From the NCBI GenBank assembly GCA_011524845.1, contig WTJL01000149.1, positions 26,213-34,279 on the forward strand: a DNA stretch of 8,067 nt. Reading direction: 5' to 3'. Of the stretch, positions 1 to 6,228 are shown one piece after another. How positions within the stretch are numbered: position 1 is the first letter of the stretch; the number at the start of each line of letters is the position of its first letter. This stretch comes from Flavobacteriales bacterium (GTDB taxonomy: Bacteria; Bacteroidota; Bacteroidia; Flavobacteriales_D; Sanyastnellaceae). Both the position numbers and the translations under genes were made by a program. The notes below the pieces were generated by a model that made no database searches, had not been told where the DNA came from, and was given only the letters and a program-made list of their open reading frames with translations.

Positions 1-687
1 TGGAAGGTGTGGGTGTGTTGGCTGCCGGAAACCATGCGGGTGGACACGGCCAACAAATTCCTGAAGCTCATGGAGGAGCCCACCGACAAGACGGTGATGC
101 TCTTTGTGACCGAGCACCCCGACCGGTTGTTGGCGACCATCCGCTCGAGGGTGCAGCGCATTCACGTGCCCAACCTCAGCGTCGAAGAAGCCGCTGCAGG
201 TCTCGTGCAACGGTGGGGGATCGATGGAGACCTCGCGGCCAGTTTGGCCCATGTGTCCGACGGGAACCTCGCAAGGGCCTTGCGCATGGCCAAGTCCGGG
301 CAAGATCAGCCGGACCTTGAGCGGTTCTCGGCCTGGATGCGCGCCTGTTGGGCCCGGGATGGCCGTGCCATGGTCGAAGGCTCCGAGTCGTTTGCGTCCC
401 TCGGCCGTGAAGGCCAAAAGCGCTTCCTCCACTACGCCCTGCATCTCGTGCGTCAAAGCATCGTGGGACACTACGGCGCCGCGGAGTTGGTGCGCTTGAC
501 GCCTGCGGAACAAGGGTTTCTGCAGAAGTTCAGCAAGTTCATTCACCACGACAACGTTCTCGCCCTTCGCGAGGCCCTTGAGGAGGCGTACAGCGACGTG
601 GCAGGCAACGTGAATGGCAAACTCGTCTTTGTGGACTTGAGTTTGCGGGTCCATCGATTGTTGCGCACGCCGGCGAGCGTGGATTGA
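1..687 (+). CDS. holB: DNA polymerase III delta' subunit, C-terminal part (5' end outside window)
   Basis: This is the C-terminal 228 residues of the clamp-loader delta' subunit. With DnaX and delta it opens and loads the sliding clamp at primer ends during replication. The reading frame is open from base 1, so the start lies upstream; delta' proteins usually have about 330-380 residues, so roughly the first third (P-loop region) is missing. Visible evidence is the classic AAA+ clamp-loader stretch: a W-x-P-E-x-M segment, then A-N-K-F-L-K-L-M-E-E-P (around residues 18-28), T-E-H-P-D-R-L-L, and the T-I-R-S-R-V-Q segment whose S49-R50 corresponds to the SRC motif carrying the arginine finger. 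The third SRC position is Val here, which is a common variation. The remainder is the helical collar region, with little recognisable sequence. The stop at 685-687 lies 23 bp before ricT, a neighbour pairing also known from Firmicutes (holB-yaaT). The family is clear; only the partial length limits confidence. Confidence 0.9.
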   Translation, partial: WKVWVCWLPETMRVDTANKFLKLMEEPTDKTVMLFVTEHPDRLLATIRSRVQRIHVPNLSVEEAAAGLVQRWGIDGDLAASLAHVSDGNLARALRMAKSGQDQPDLERFSAWMRACWARDGRAMVEGSESFASLGREGQKRFLHYALHLVRQSIVGHYGAAELVRLTPAEQGFLQKFSKFIHHDNVLALREALEEAYSDVAGNVNGKLVFVDLSLRVHRLLRTPASVD

Positions 688-710
688 CGTTCGGACACTA
701 CCTTCGAAGC

Positions 711-2036
711 ATGGGATGTGCGACGTGCAGCAAGGGGGCAGATGGATTGCCCAGAGGATGCAAGAACAACGGGCGTTGTGGAACCTGCGGATGCGGGTCC
801 ATGTCGGTGTTTGACTGGCTCGAAGGCATTCCCTTGCCCGACGGCGCCTCCCCTTACGACGTCGTGGAACTGCGCTTCAAAAACAACCGCAAGTCCTACG
901 TTCGTCGGCCCAACGCCTTGACAGTTCACGTGGGAGATGTGGTGGTCGTCGACCTCCAGCCCGGCCACGATGTGGGTGTGGTGAGTTTGACAGGAGAACT
1001 GGTCAAGAGCCAGTTGAAGCTCCGCAAGATCAAGGACGACCACGAGTTGAAGCGCATCGCACGCAAAGCGGACAACGACGACATCGCCTTGTGGCATACA
1101 GCGCGTCAGCGCGAAGAGGACACCCTCCGCGAAGCCCGTCAGATCATCAAGCGTTTGGGCATCAGCATGAAGCTCACCGATGTGGAGTACCAAGGCGACA
1201 ATGCGCGCGCCACGTTCTACTACACGGCCGAGCAACGCGTGGATTTCCGCGACCTGGTTCGTGAATTGGCAAGCACCTTCGACATCCGCGTCGACATGCG
1301 CCAAATCGGAGCCCGCCAGGAGGCAGCCCGCATCGGCGGCATCGGTGTGTGTGGACGGGAATTGTGTTGCACCTCTTGGCTCAAGGACTTTCGGTCGGTG
1401 AGCACGGGCGCGGCCCGCTACCAGCAACTGTCCTTGAACCCAGGCAAGTTGGCCGGTCAATGCGGAAAATTGAAGTGCTGTTTGAATTTCGAGCTCGACC
1501 AGTATGTGGAAGCGGTGAAGGAATTCCCTTCTCCCAACGCCAAGATTCGAACCCCCAAGGGCAAGGCCGTGGTGTTCAAGATGGACATCTTCAAGCGCCT
1601 CGTGTACTTCCTGCAATTGGGAGAACCTGGGGCCTCGCCCATCGCCATGAACGTCGAGGATGCGAACGAGTTGATTGCGGCTTCCGCCAAAGGAGACGTC
1701 GTGGGCTCACTCGCGGCCTATGAGTTGGAAGAAGAACCGGAAGAGGTGGATTCCACCTTTGGCAATGTGGTCGGACAAGAGAGCCTGACCCGTTTCGACG
1801 AGGCCAAGCGCAAGCGTCGTCGCGGAAAACGTCGCGGAAAGCCGTCGAGCCAAGCCAAAAAGGACGGCGGTGGTGCCTCGAAAGGCCAAGGAGGACGTGG
1901 ACGCAACTCAGGCGGCGACGCCTCCGCCCAGGCTTCTGGAGAGGCCGCTGCGAAAAAGCCGAGCCGCGGTCGCGGCCGCAACCGCCGCCGAGGCGGAAAA
2001 GGAAACGAAGGGGGCAACAAACCCGCCACCTCGTGA
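711..2036 (+). CDS. ricT: RicT/YaaT-like PSP1-domain protein with Cys-rich N-terminus and basic tail
   Basis: This is a 441-residue PSP1-domain protein. In Bacillus subtilis, RicT (YaaT) forms an iron-sulfur complex with RicA and RicF that modulates RNase Y-dependent mRNA processing; the role in Bacteroidota is not established. ATG 711 is chosen because relatives in this phylum begin with M-G-C. A TTG at 684 would add nine unconserved residues. Three parts are visible. (1) A Cys-rich head has Cys 3, 6, 17, 23, 26 and 28. (2) The conserved core (about residues 50-330) carries two cysteine clusters, C214-x4-C219-C220 and C251-x4-C256-C257, in the places expected for metal or Fe-S ligands. (3) A low-complexity tail of about 79 residues (363-441) is very rich in Arg, Lys and Gly, probably disordered and RNA-binding by inference. 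It follows holB by 23 bp and its TGA overlaps the gldH GTG start. Family assignment is secure; the Fe-S cluster and RNA role are inferred. Confidence 0.9.
   Translation: MGCATCSKGADGLPRGCKNNGRCGTCGCGSMSVFDWLEGIPLPDGASPYDVVELRFKNNRKSYVRRPNALTVHVGDVVVVDLQPGHDVGVVSLTGELVKSQLKLRKIKDDHELKRIARKADNDDIALWHTARQREEDTLREARQIIKRLGISMKLTDVEYQGDNARATFYYTAEQRVDFRDLVRELASTFDIRVDMRQIGARQEAARIGGIGVCGRELCCTSWLKDFRSVSTGAARYQQLSLNPGKLAGQCGKLKCCLNFELDQYVEAVKEFPSPNAKIRTPKGKAVVFKMDIFKRLVYFLQLGEPGASPIAMNVEDANELIAASAKGDVVGSLAAYELEEEPEEVDSTFGNVVGQESLTRFDEAKRKRRRGKRRGKPSSQAKKDGGGASKGQGGRGRNSGGDASAQASGEAAAKKPSRGRGRNRRRGGKGNEGGNKPATS
1818..1841 (+). repeat. 12-bp tandem duplication in ricT tail
   Basis: Two adjacent in-frame copies of CGTCGCGGAAA plus A or G encode R-R-G-K twice (RicT residues 370-377). 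The copies differ only at the last base. This looks like a slippage-type duplication that lengthened the basic tail, whose other Arg/Gly-rich stretches are also low-complexity. Confidence 0.7.
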
Positions 2037-2509
2037 GGCTCCTCGGAGGGTGGTTGATCGCCGTGAGCCTGCTTGCGGGATGCGGTCCAGCGCCTTTGGT
2101 GGCCGAGTCGCGTGACGTGGAGTTGGAAGGCTGGGCCAGCGACACCCCCGTGTCGTTCAACTGGAACGTTCAAGACACGTTGCTTCGCCACGACTTGCTG
2201 CTCGATGTGCGGCACGCTCAGACGTACCCGTATTCCAACCTGTATGTGTTTTTGACCTACCGCTTTCCCAACGGCAAGTCTCGTGTGGACACGGTGGAGT
2301 GCACGTTGGCCGATGAACGTGGCCGGTGGAGAGGAAGCGGCTTTGGGGATTTGGTCGACCAACGGTTCATGCTGCAACAAGGCGTTCAGTTCCCTTTGAC
2401 GGGTCGGTATGGACTCGACGTCCGGCACGGCATGCGCCACGACCCCTTGCCCGCGGTCGCCAACGTCGGCCTCCGCTTGGAAGAGCACAGGGGCGATTTG
2501 CGCCCTTGA
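2033..2509 (+). CDS. gldH: Gliding motility lipoprotein GldH
   Basis: This is a 158-residue lipoprotein of the GldH family, needed for gliding in Flavobacterium johnsoniae and associated with the gliding/T9SS machinery of the cell envelope. The GTG start gives a short signal peptide, with R2, a hydrophobic stretch at 3-13 and the lipobox L14-A-G-C17. Later in-frame starts would destroy it. The mature part carries the family hallmarks in order: a V-S-F-N-W-N-V-Q-D-T segment, Y-P-Y-S-N-L-Y-V-F-L, F-P-N-G-K-x-x-x-D-T-V-E-C, G-R-W-R-G-S-G-F-G-D and a C-terminal V-G-L-R-L-E. The full length is usual for the family. Cys17 is followed by G-P-A-P, with no acidic or lysine surface-export signal, so I infer a periplasm-facing lipoprotein. 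GTGA at 2033-2036 fuses its start with the ricT stop, implying coupled translation. As I recall, a PSP1 gene next to gldH is a common arrangement in this phylum. Confidence 0.9.
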   Translation: MRLLGGWLIAVSLLAGCGPAPLVAESRDVELEGWASDTPVSFNWNVQDTLLRHDLLLDVRHAQTYPYSNLYVFLTYRFPNGKSRVDTVECTLADERGRWRGSGFGDLVDQRFMLQQGVQFPLTGRYGLDVRHGMRHDPLPAVANVGLRLEEHRGDLRP

Positions 2510-2517
2510 GGGCGCAA
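2498..2517 (+). other. Strong hairpin spanning the gldH stop codon
   Basis: A 9-bp perfect inverted repeat has left arm TTGCGCCCT (2498-2506) and right arm AGGGCGCAA (2509-2517), with only TG between; drawn with a four-base loop it is an 8-bp stem closed over TTGA. The gldH stop TGA (2507-2509) sits in the loop. No T-tract follows (the next bases are CCCATCG), so it is not a canonical intrinsic terminator. It could act as a 3'-end stabiliser or help separate gldH from the protease transcript. Confidence 0.6.
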
Positions 2518-2538
2518 CCCATCGCAGACGGAAGGGGT

Positions 2539-2550
2539 TTCCCTAGGGAA
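2539..2550. promoter_or_regulatory. 12-bp perfect palindrome upstream of the protease gene
   Basis: TTCCCTAGGGAA is a perfect palindrome in the 90-bp gap between gldH and the M43 protease, 49 bp before the ATG and immediately upstream of a weak -7-like box. Its position would suit a dimeric regulator. There is only one copy in the window and no known regulator site that I recognise, so an operator role is a guess. Confidence 0.3.
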
Positions 2551-2555
2551 GGGCG

Positions 2556-2563
2556 TATCTTGC
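2556..2563 (+). promoter_or_regulatory. Weak Bacteroidota-type -7 box candidate
   Basis: TATCTTGC resembles the Bacteroidota -7 consensus TAnnTTTG with one T missing. It would place a transcription start about 30 bases before ATG 2600. No TTG is found at the expected -33 position, so this is only a candidate promoter for the protease gene. Confidence 0.25.
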
Positions 2564-2599
2564 GACCCCTGCACGTGTTTTGATTGAAATCCCTCTTCG

Positions 2600-4714
2600 A
2601 TGAAGTCTTTGTTTCGCGCTTTTTTGACCTTGTTGGTGGTGGCCTTGACCGCCCCCCTCACCGTGGCCCAAACCCACACCCACGACGGCGTGACGTCCTG
2701 CGGGTTGAACCACGCCGAGGACATGCTTTTCCTCCGCCGTCCTGAAACCCGCGATGCCGCGATGGACGCCACGCGTGCCCTCGAATTGGAAACGCAGGAA
2801 GGCGCAACGGCATCGCAGCGTGAGGACCTTCTCATCATTCCCATCGTCTTCCACGTCATCCACTTCAACGGTCCAGAGAACATCTCCACGGCCCAGGTGC
2901 ACGACGCGGTCGATGTGCTGAACACCAACTTCCGAGCGCTCAACGCGAACATCGGCGAAGTCATCCCCGAGTTCGAAGACCTCGTGGCCGACATTGAAAT
3001 CGAATTTCGTTTGGCCCAAAAAGACCCTCAGGGCAACTGCCACCCCGGCATCAACCGCATCGTGAGCGAGTTGACGTACGTGGGCGATTCAGAAATGAAG
3101 TCGCTCATTCAGTGGCCTCGGAACAAGTACCTCAACGTGTGGGTCTGCGAATACGCTGCGGGTGCTGCCGGCTACGCCTTGTACCCAGGGTCCGTGAACG
3201 GCAACCAAAACGCCGACCAGGACGGCATCGTGCTTCAGCACAGCTACTGCGGGTCCATCGGGACCGCCAACCTGTACCGCTCGCGCACCCTCACGCACGA
3301 AGTGGGCCACTGGCTCAACCTCCGTCACCCGTGGGGCAACAGCAACAACCCTGGTTTGGCGGACAACTGCGACGAGGACGACAACGTGTCGGACACGCCC
3401 AACACCATTGGCTGGACGTCGTGTGTCTTGGACGGCACCACGTGCGGATCGTTGGACAACGTCCAGAACTACATGGACTACAGCTACTGCGGTCGCATGT
3501 TTACCCAAGGCCAAAAGACGCGCATGCGCACCGCTGCATTGTCGACGGTGGCCCAGCGCAACCAACTCTCCACAGCGTCCAACCTGCAGGCCACGGGCGT
3601 CGCAGGGGAGGACATTCTGTGCGAAGCGTCGTTCGACATGGACCGACGCCTCATTTGCGTAGGCGACAGCGTGAAGTTCACCGACCAGAGCTACCACAGC
3701 CCCACGTCGTGGAGCTGGGAGTTTGGGGACGGCGAGGCCCTTTCTGGCGGACAGGGGGAAGGCGTCCAATCGTTTTACCACACGTTCAACGCCCCGGGAT
3801 TGTACGACGTGACCCTCACCGTCGGCAACGGCACAGACGAGGTCACCAACACCGTGACCGAGGCGGTCTACGTCATGGACGCGGGTGAAATGGACCTCCC
3901 CTTGTCGCAGGGCTTCGAGAGCGGCGAATACCCCGACCCCCAATGGTTCATCGAAGACCCTTTGAACGACGGCACCTGGGAGTTGACAGACGATGCGGCC
4001 GCCACAGGAACGCAGTGCATGTTCATTGAGAACTGGGGCAACAACGTCGAATTCAACGACGACTTCTTGCGCACGGCGACCATGGACATGAGCGGCATGT
4101 CCGAGATCCACATCAGCTACAAATGGGCCTACGTCCACAAGGGCACCACAGAAGCCTCGGAGACCGACGACCGCCTGCGCGTAAGTGTGACCGGCGACTG
4201 CGGCAACGACTGGGACCTGCGACGCATGCACCGAGGGTTCACGGACTTGCCGTCTGCCGACCCCAACCCGTTCCCTTGGGCGCCTTCGGGTCCGGAAGAG
4301 TGGAAGGGCTACACCATCGTGTTGGACAACGACGAGTACTTGACGGAGTTTTTCCGAGTCCAGTTTGAGTTTGAAAGCCGACTTGGCAACAACATCTACC
4401 TCGACGACATCAACATTCAAGGATTTGGCAACACCGAGGTGGCAGAGGCCCTCGATGGGTTGACCCGGTCGTGGACCTTGGCCCCCAACCCTGCAGCGCA
4501 GGCGTCTGTGGTGGCGTTCCAGACCCGAGTCGCAGGAATGGCGGACATGACCATCCAAGACGCGTCAGGTCGCATCCTCTCTCAAGAGGCCAAAGCCTTG
4601 GGTGCGGGCAGCCACGATTGGCCCATTGCCGCCCCGCAAACGCCGGGCGTGTACCTCGTGCGTTTGGCCACCGCCGACGGCGTGCAGCGCACGTGGCGCT
4701 GGGTCATTCAATGA
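2600..4714 (+). CDS. Secreted M43 (pappalysin-family) zinc metalloprotease with PKD and T9SS sorting domain
   Basis: This is a 704-residue extracellular zinc endopeptidase, probably exported by Sec and then T9SS. Domains in order: signal peptide 1-23 or so (K2, R6, then a hydrophobic core to A23); short propeptide with C34-G35, matching the cysteine-switch position reported for pappalysins such as mirolysin; catalytic domain from about 77 to 320, with the zinc motif H233-E234-V-G-H237-W-L-N-L-R-H243 and Met-turn N290-Y-M292-D-Y; PKD domain about 341-428 (W-S-W-E-F-G-D-G at 371-378); a MAM-like/choice-of-anchor jelly roll about 433-608, ending in Y-L-D-D-I-N-I; and a type A T9SS C-terminal domain 625-704, starting W-T-L-A-P-N-P and ending with the usual G-V-Y-L-V-R-L strand. 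All three zinc-ligand His and the catalytic Glu are present, so it should be active. Substrate is unknown. It sits alone between a hairpin and a terminator, next to gldH of the gliding/T9SS pathway. Confidence 0.92.
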   Translation: MKSLFRAFLTLLVVALTAPLTVAQTHTHDGVTSCGLNHAEDMLFLRRPETRDAAMDATRALELETQEGATASQREDLLIIPIVFHVIHFNGPENISTAQVHDAVDVLNTNFRALNANIGEVIPEFEDLVADIEIEFRLAQKDPQGNCHPGINRIVSELTYVGDSEMKSLIQWPRNKYLNVWVCEYAAGAAGYALYPGSVNGNQNADQDGIVLQHSYCGSIGTANLYRSRTLTHEVGHWLNLRHPWGNSNNPGLADNCDEDDNVSDTPNTIGWTSCVLDGTTCGSLDNVQNYMDYSYCGRMFTQGQKTRMRTAALSTVAQRNQLSTASNLQATGVAGEDILCEASFDMDRRLICVGDSVKFTDQSYHSPTSWSWEFGDGEALSGGQGEGVQSFYHTFNAPGLYDVTLTVGNGTDEVTNTVTEAVYVMDAGEMDLPLSQGFESGEYPDPQWFIEDPLNDGTWELTDDAAATGTQCMFIENWGNNVEFNDDFLRTATMDMSGMSEIHISYKWAYVHKGTTEASETDDRLRVSVTGDCGNDWDLRRMHRGFTDLPSADPNPFPWAPSGPEEWKGYTIVLDNDEYLTEFFRVQFEFESRLGNNIYLDDINIQGFGNTEVAEALDGLTRSWTLAPNPAAQASVVAFQTRVAGMADMTIQDASGRILSQEAKALGAGSHDWPIAAPQTPGVYLVRLATADGVQRTWRWVIQ

Positions 4715-4752
4715 GGACGTCGCGGCTCAAGCCCGCTTCATTGTGACGCACA

Positions 4753-4780
4753 AAAAAGCCCGCCATTTGGCGGGCTTTTT
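4753..4780. terminator. Bidirectional intrinsic terminator
   Basis: A 13-bp perfect stem has left arm AAAAAGCCCGCCA (4753-4765), loop TT, and right arm TGGCGGGCTTTTT (4768-4780). The GC core is followed by five T on the + strand and six T on the - strand. It lies between the convergent protease gene (ends 4714) and the small secreted-protein gene (ends 4807), 38 and 26 bp from their stops, so it should end transcription from both sides. Confidence 0.93.
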
Positions 4781-4806
4781 ACTTCCAGCAGGTTAGGAGG
4801 GAAGGG

Positions 4807-5244
4807 TCACTCTTTGCTTCCAATCAAGATGGACACACAGCCTTCGTGAAGGATGGCTGCATCCGTGTCCGGCACCTTGACACGGAAGCGAAGTCGTTGC
4901 GCATTTTCCATTCGGAAGTCGAGGTGATCGGCCCCGTCGGAATTGCTCCAGATGCGGATGTTTTGTTCGTCAAGCACGTCGAATTCCACAGCGCCCAACA
5001 CAGGGTGGGCACAGACGGCCACACGGTAGTCGGTGCCGCTGAGGAAGGTCAATTCCAGCTCGGCCTCGTCGCCAGGGATGAGCACGGCAGAATTGTAGTT
5101 TTCATTTTGAACGTAGCCGTCCAAGATGGGAAGGCAGTTCTTCTTGGTGAAGGTCCGGCATTGGGCGTTCGCTTGTGCGGCAAACAACGTCACCAAGGCA
5201 AGCAAGAGTGTGGTGTGCTTCATGTTGATGGACTTTACGTTCAT
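4807..5244 (-). CDS. Uncharacterised small secreted Bacteroidota protein
   Basis: This protein has no known function. The first ATG (5242-5244) gives 145 residues and overlaps the upstream stop as ATGA. The ATG at 5221-5223 gives 138 residues and a more typical signal peptide (M-K-H-T-T, then a Leu/Ala-rich core). Either start gives Sec export with cleavage after A-N-A, leaving a mature protein beginning Q-C. The mature part has about 118 residues and four cysteines (29, 37, 78 and 136 in the long form), enough for two disulfides. It is rich in alternating hydrophobic segments (L-E-L-T-F-L-S-G, D-Y-R-V-A-V-C, G-A-V-E-F-D-V-L-D), suggesting a small beta-sandwich. It has no lipobox or T9SS sorting domain. 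The T-F-x-S-G-x-D-Y-R-V-x-V-C pattern and C-terminal G-C-V-S-I-L-I-G resemble a conserved hypothetical family I recall from Bacteroidota. It is the last gene before the terminator and probably works with the adjoining lipoprotein. Confidence 0.8.
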   Translation of the reverse strand: MNVKSINMKHTTLLLALVTLFAAQANAQCRTFTKKNCLPILDGYVQNENYNSAVLIPGDEAELELTFLSGTDYRVAVCAHPVLGAVEFDVLDEQNIRIWSNSDGADHLDFRMENAQRLRFRVKVPDTDAAILHEGCVSILIGSKE

Positions 5245-6125
5245 TTCACAAGTTGGTTACGTGCGGTGGAGACCGCATCTGTGATTTGGGCCAAAACCTC
5301 TTCGCTCGCCGTGTAGCGCGGTCCTCCACCGATGACGATGGCGCCTCCGCTTTTGCTGATGTCGCTGCTGGCCTCCTCTTTTTGGACGGCGTCAAACGCG
5401 GCGACGACGGGCTGCAAGGTGTTGATCACTTCTGCCAAACCTGGAGACTGCTCGTAGCTGCTCACCAGGTCCATGACGTCTTCCATCACAAGCTTCTGCT
5501 CCGCGATGCGGTTGCGCAGCTCTTCGTTGGCTTTGTCGCTGTGGCGTGTGGCGAGGTACAGGCTTTCAACCCAACCGGCTGCAACGAGCATGCCGCTGAG
5601 GTCTTCCTGGCCGTTGGACTTGAGCTTTTCGTTGAGGTTGAAAAACGCCTCGGACACAATGGCCACCAAGGAGTCTTGACGGGCGCGGTTGGCTTCGGCA
5701 CGCTCGAGCATGTCGTCGCCGATGACGTCGCCCACGCCCAAGTCACGCGCCAGGCTCTTCACCACTTCGAGGTAGGTGAGGGACACGGCGTTTTCTTCGA
5801 AGATGGTCGCGTAGCTGAGGTCTGCGCCGTACACGCCGAGGTTCACCGCTTGGCGATCGGCGGTCACATAGTTGGACGCGGCCATGGCCGAGTGCAAGTG
5901 GTCGAGGGAGAAGGAGGCACCGGTCTTTTGGACGATGCGGGCCGTTTCCATCGGAGTGGGGGCGGCGCGGAAAATCTTTTTGAGGCGCTTGGTCCGTTGA
6001 GAGACCGACGCGCCTTCCGACAAGGAGTCTCCAGAGGTGGTCGGCCCTTGGGGTCCGCCACAGCCCGCCAAGACAATCATGCCGGCAGCGAGGCTGAGAA
6101 ACAGGGAATTGCGAAGCTTCTTCAT
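5241..6125 (-). CDS. Uncharacterised conserved lipoprotein
   Basis: This is a 294-residue lipoprotein of unknown function. The ATG at 6123-6125 is chosen because it gives a clean lipoprotein signal: M-K-K-L-R, a hydrophobic stretch, and lipobox L19-A-G-C22. The open frame continues 49 codons further upstream, but without signal-like sequence. After Cys22 comes a Gly/Ser/Thr-rich linker (23-44) and a largely helical body. A distinctive conserved-looking block is L96-G-V-Y-G-A-D-L-S-Y-A106, preceded by P-T-P-M-E-T-A. A glycine patch (G-G-A-I-V-I-G-G-G, 260-268) lies near the C-terminus. I recall similar hypothetical proteins with L-G-V-Y-G-A-D-L-S-Y across Bacteroidota, but no assigned role. 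No acidic surface-export signal follows the Cys, so a periplasm-facing anchor is inferred. Its stop overlaps the first ATG of the next gene by 4 bp, indicating a coupled pair. It lies 103 bp downstream of polA and could be read from either its own or the polA promoter. Confidence 0.82.
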   Translation of the reverse strand: MKKLRNSLFLSLAAGMIVLAGCGGPQGPTTSGDSLSEGASVSQRTKRLKKIFRAAPTPMETARIVQKTGASFSLDHLHSAMAASNYVTADRQAVNLGVYGADLSYATIFEENAVSLTYLEVVKSLARDLGVGDVIGDDMLERAEANRARQDSLVAIVSEAFFNLNEKLKSNGQEDLSGMLVAAGWVESLYLATRHSDKANEELRNRIAEQKLVMEDVMDLVSSYEQSPGLAEVINTLQPVVAAFDAVQKEEASSDISKSGGAIVIGGGPRYTASEEVLAQITDAVSTARNQLVK

Positions 6126-6228
6126 GCGTGTTGGGATTGGTACGAATTTGGGAGTGCTTGAAGAGCATACGCGCGAAGGCACAGAAAAGTTCTGCACGTC
6201 GAGATGTGTACCGGTGGCGTCTAAAAGG
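6126..6228 (-). other. Gap between polA and the lipoprotein gene
   Basis: This 103-bp stretch has no gene, no intrinsic terminator with a T-tract, and no convincing TAnnTTTG/TTG promoter pair on the - strand. Only a 5-bp inverted repeat (CAGAA, 6182-6186, with TTCTG, 6190-6194) was seen. Read-through from polA is therefore possible. Confidence 0.4.

Noticed and set aside
684..710. TTG at 684 as the ricT start, overlapping the holB stop
   Set aside because: It would give tidy 4-bp coupling, but it adds nine residues in front of the M-G-C start usual for the family. ATG 711 is preferred.
543..1616. Long open frame on the - strand (357 codons) opposite holB and ricT
   Set aside because: It is antisense to the clearly conserved ricT and holB coding sequence. 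High GC leaves few stop codons in the opposite frames, and the translation resembles no protein I know.
1718..2488. Open frame on the - strand (256 codons) opposite the ricT tail and gldH
   Set aside because: It mirrors the Arg/Gly-rich tail and gldH, giving a Pro/Arg-rich translation without any motif or plausible domain.
3089..4558. Open frame on the - strand (489 codons) opposite the M43 protease
   Set aside because: The + strand carries an intact signal peptide, zinc motif, PKD and sorting domain. The antisense translation is Val/His/Arg-rich with no recognisable domain.
5253..6161. Open frame on the + strand (302 codons) opposite the lipoprotein gene
   Set aside because: The - strand frame has a lipobox, start and coupled neighbour. 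The + strand translation is a Val/Gly/Arg-rich shadow.
6182..6194. Small inverted repeat in the polA-lipoprotein gap as a terminator
   Set aside because: It has only 5 bp of AT-rich stem and no T-tract, too weak to call.
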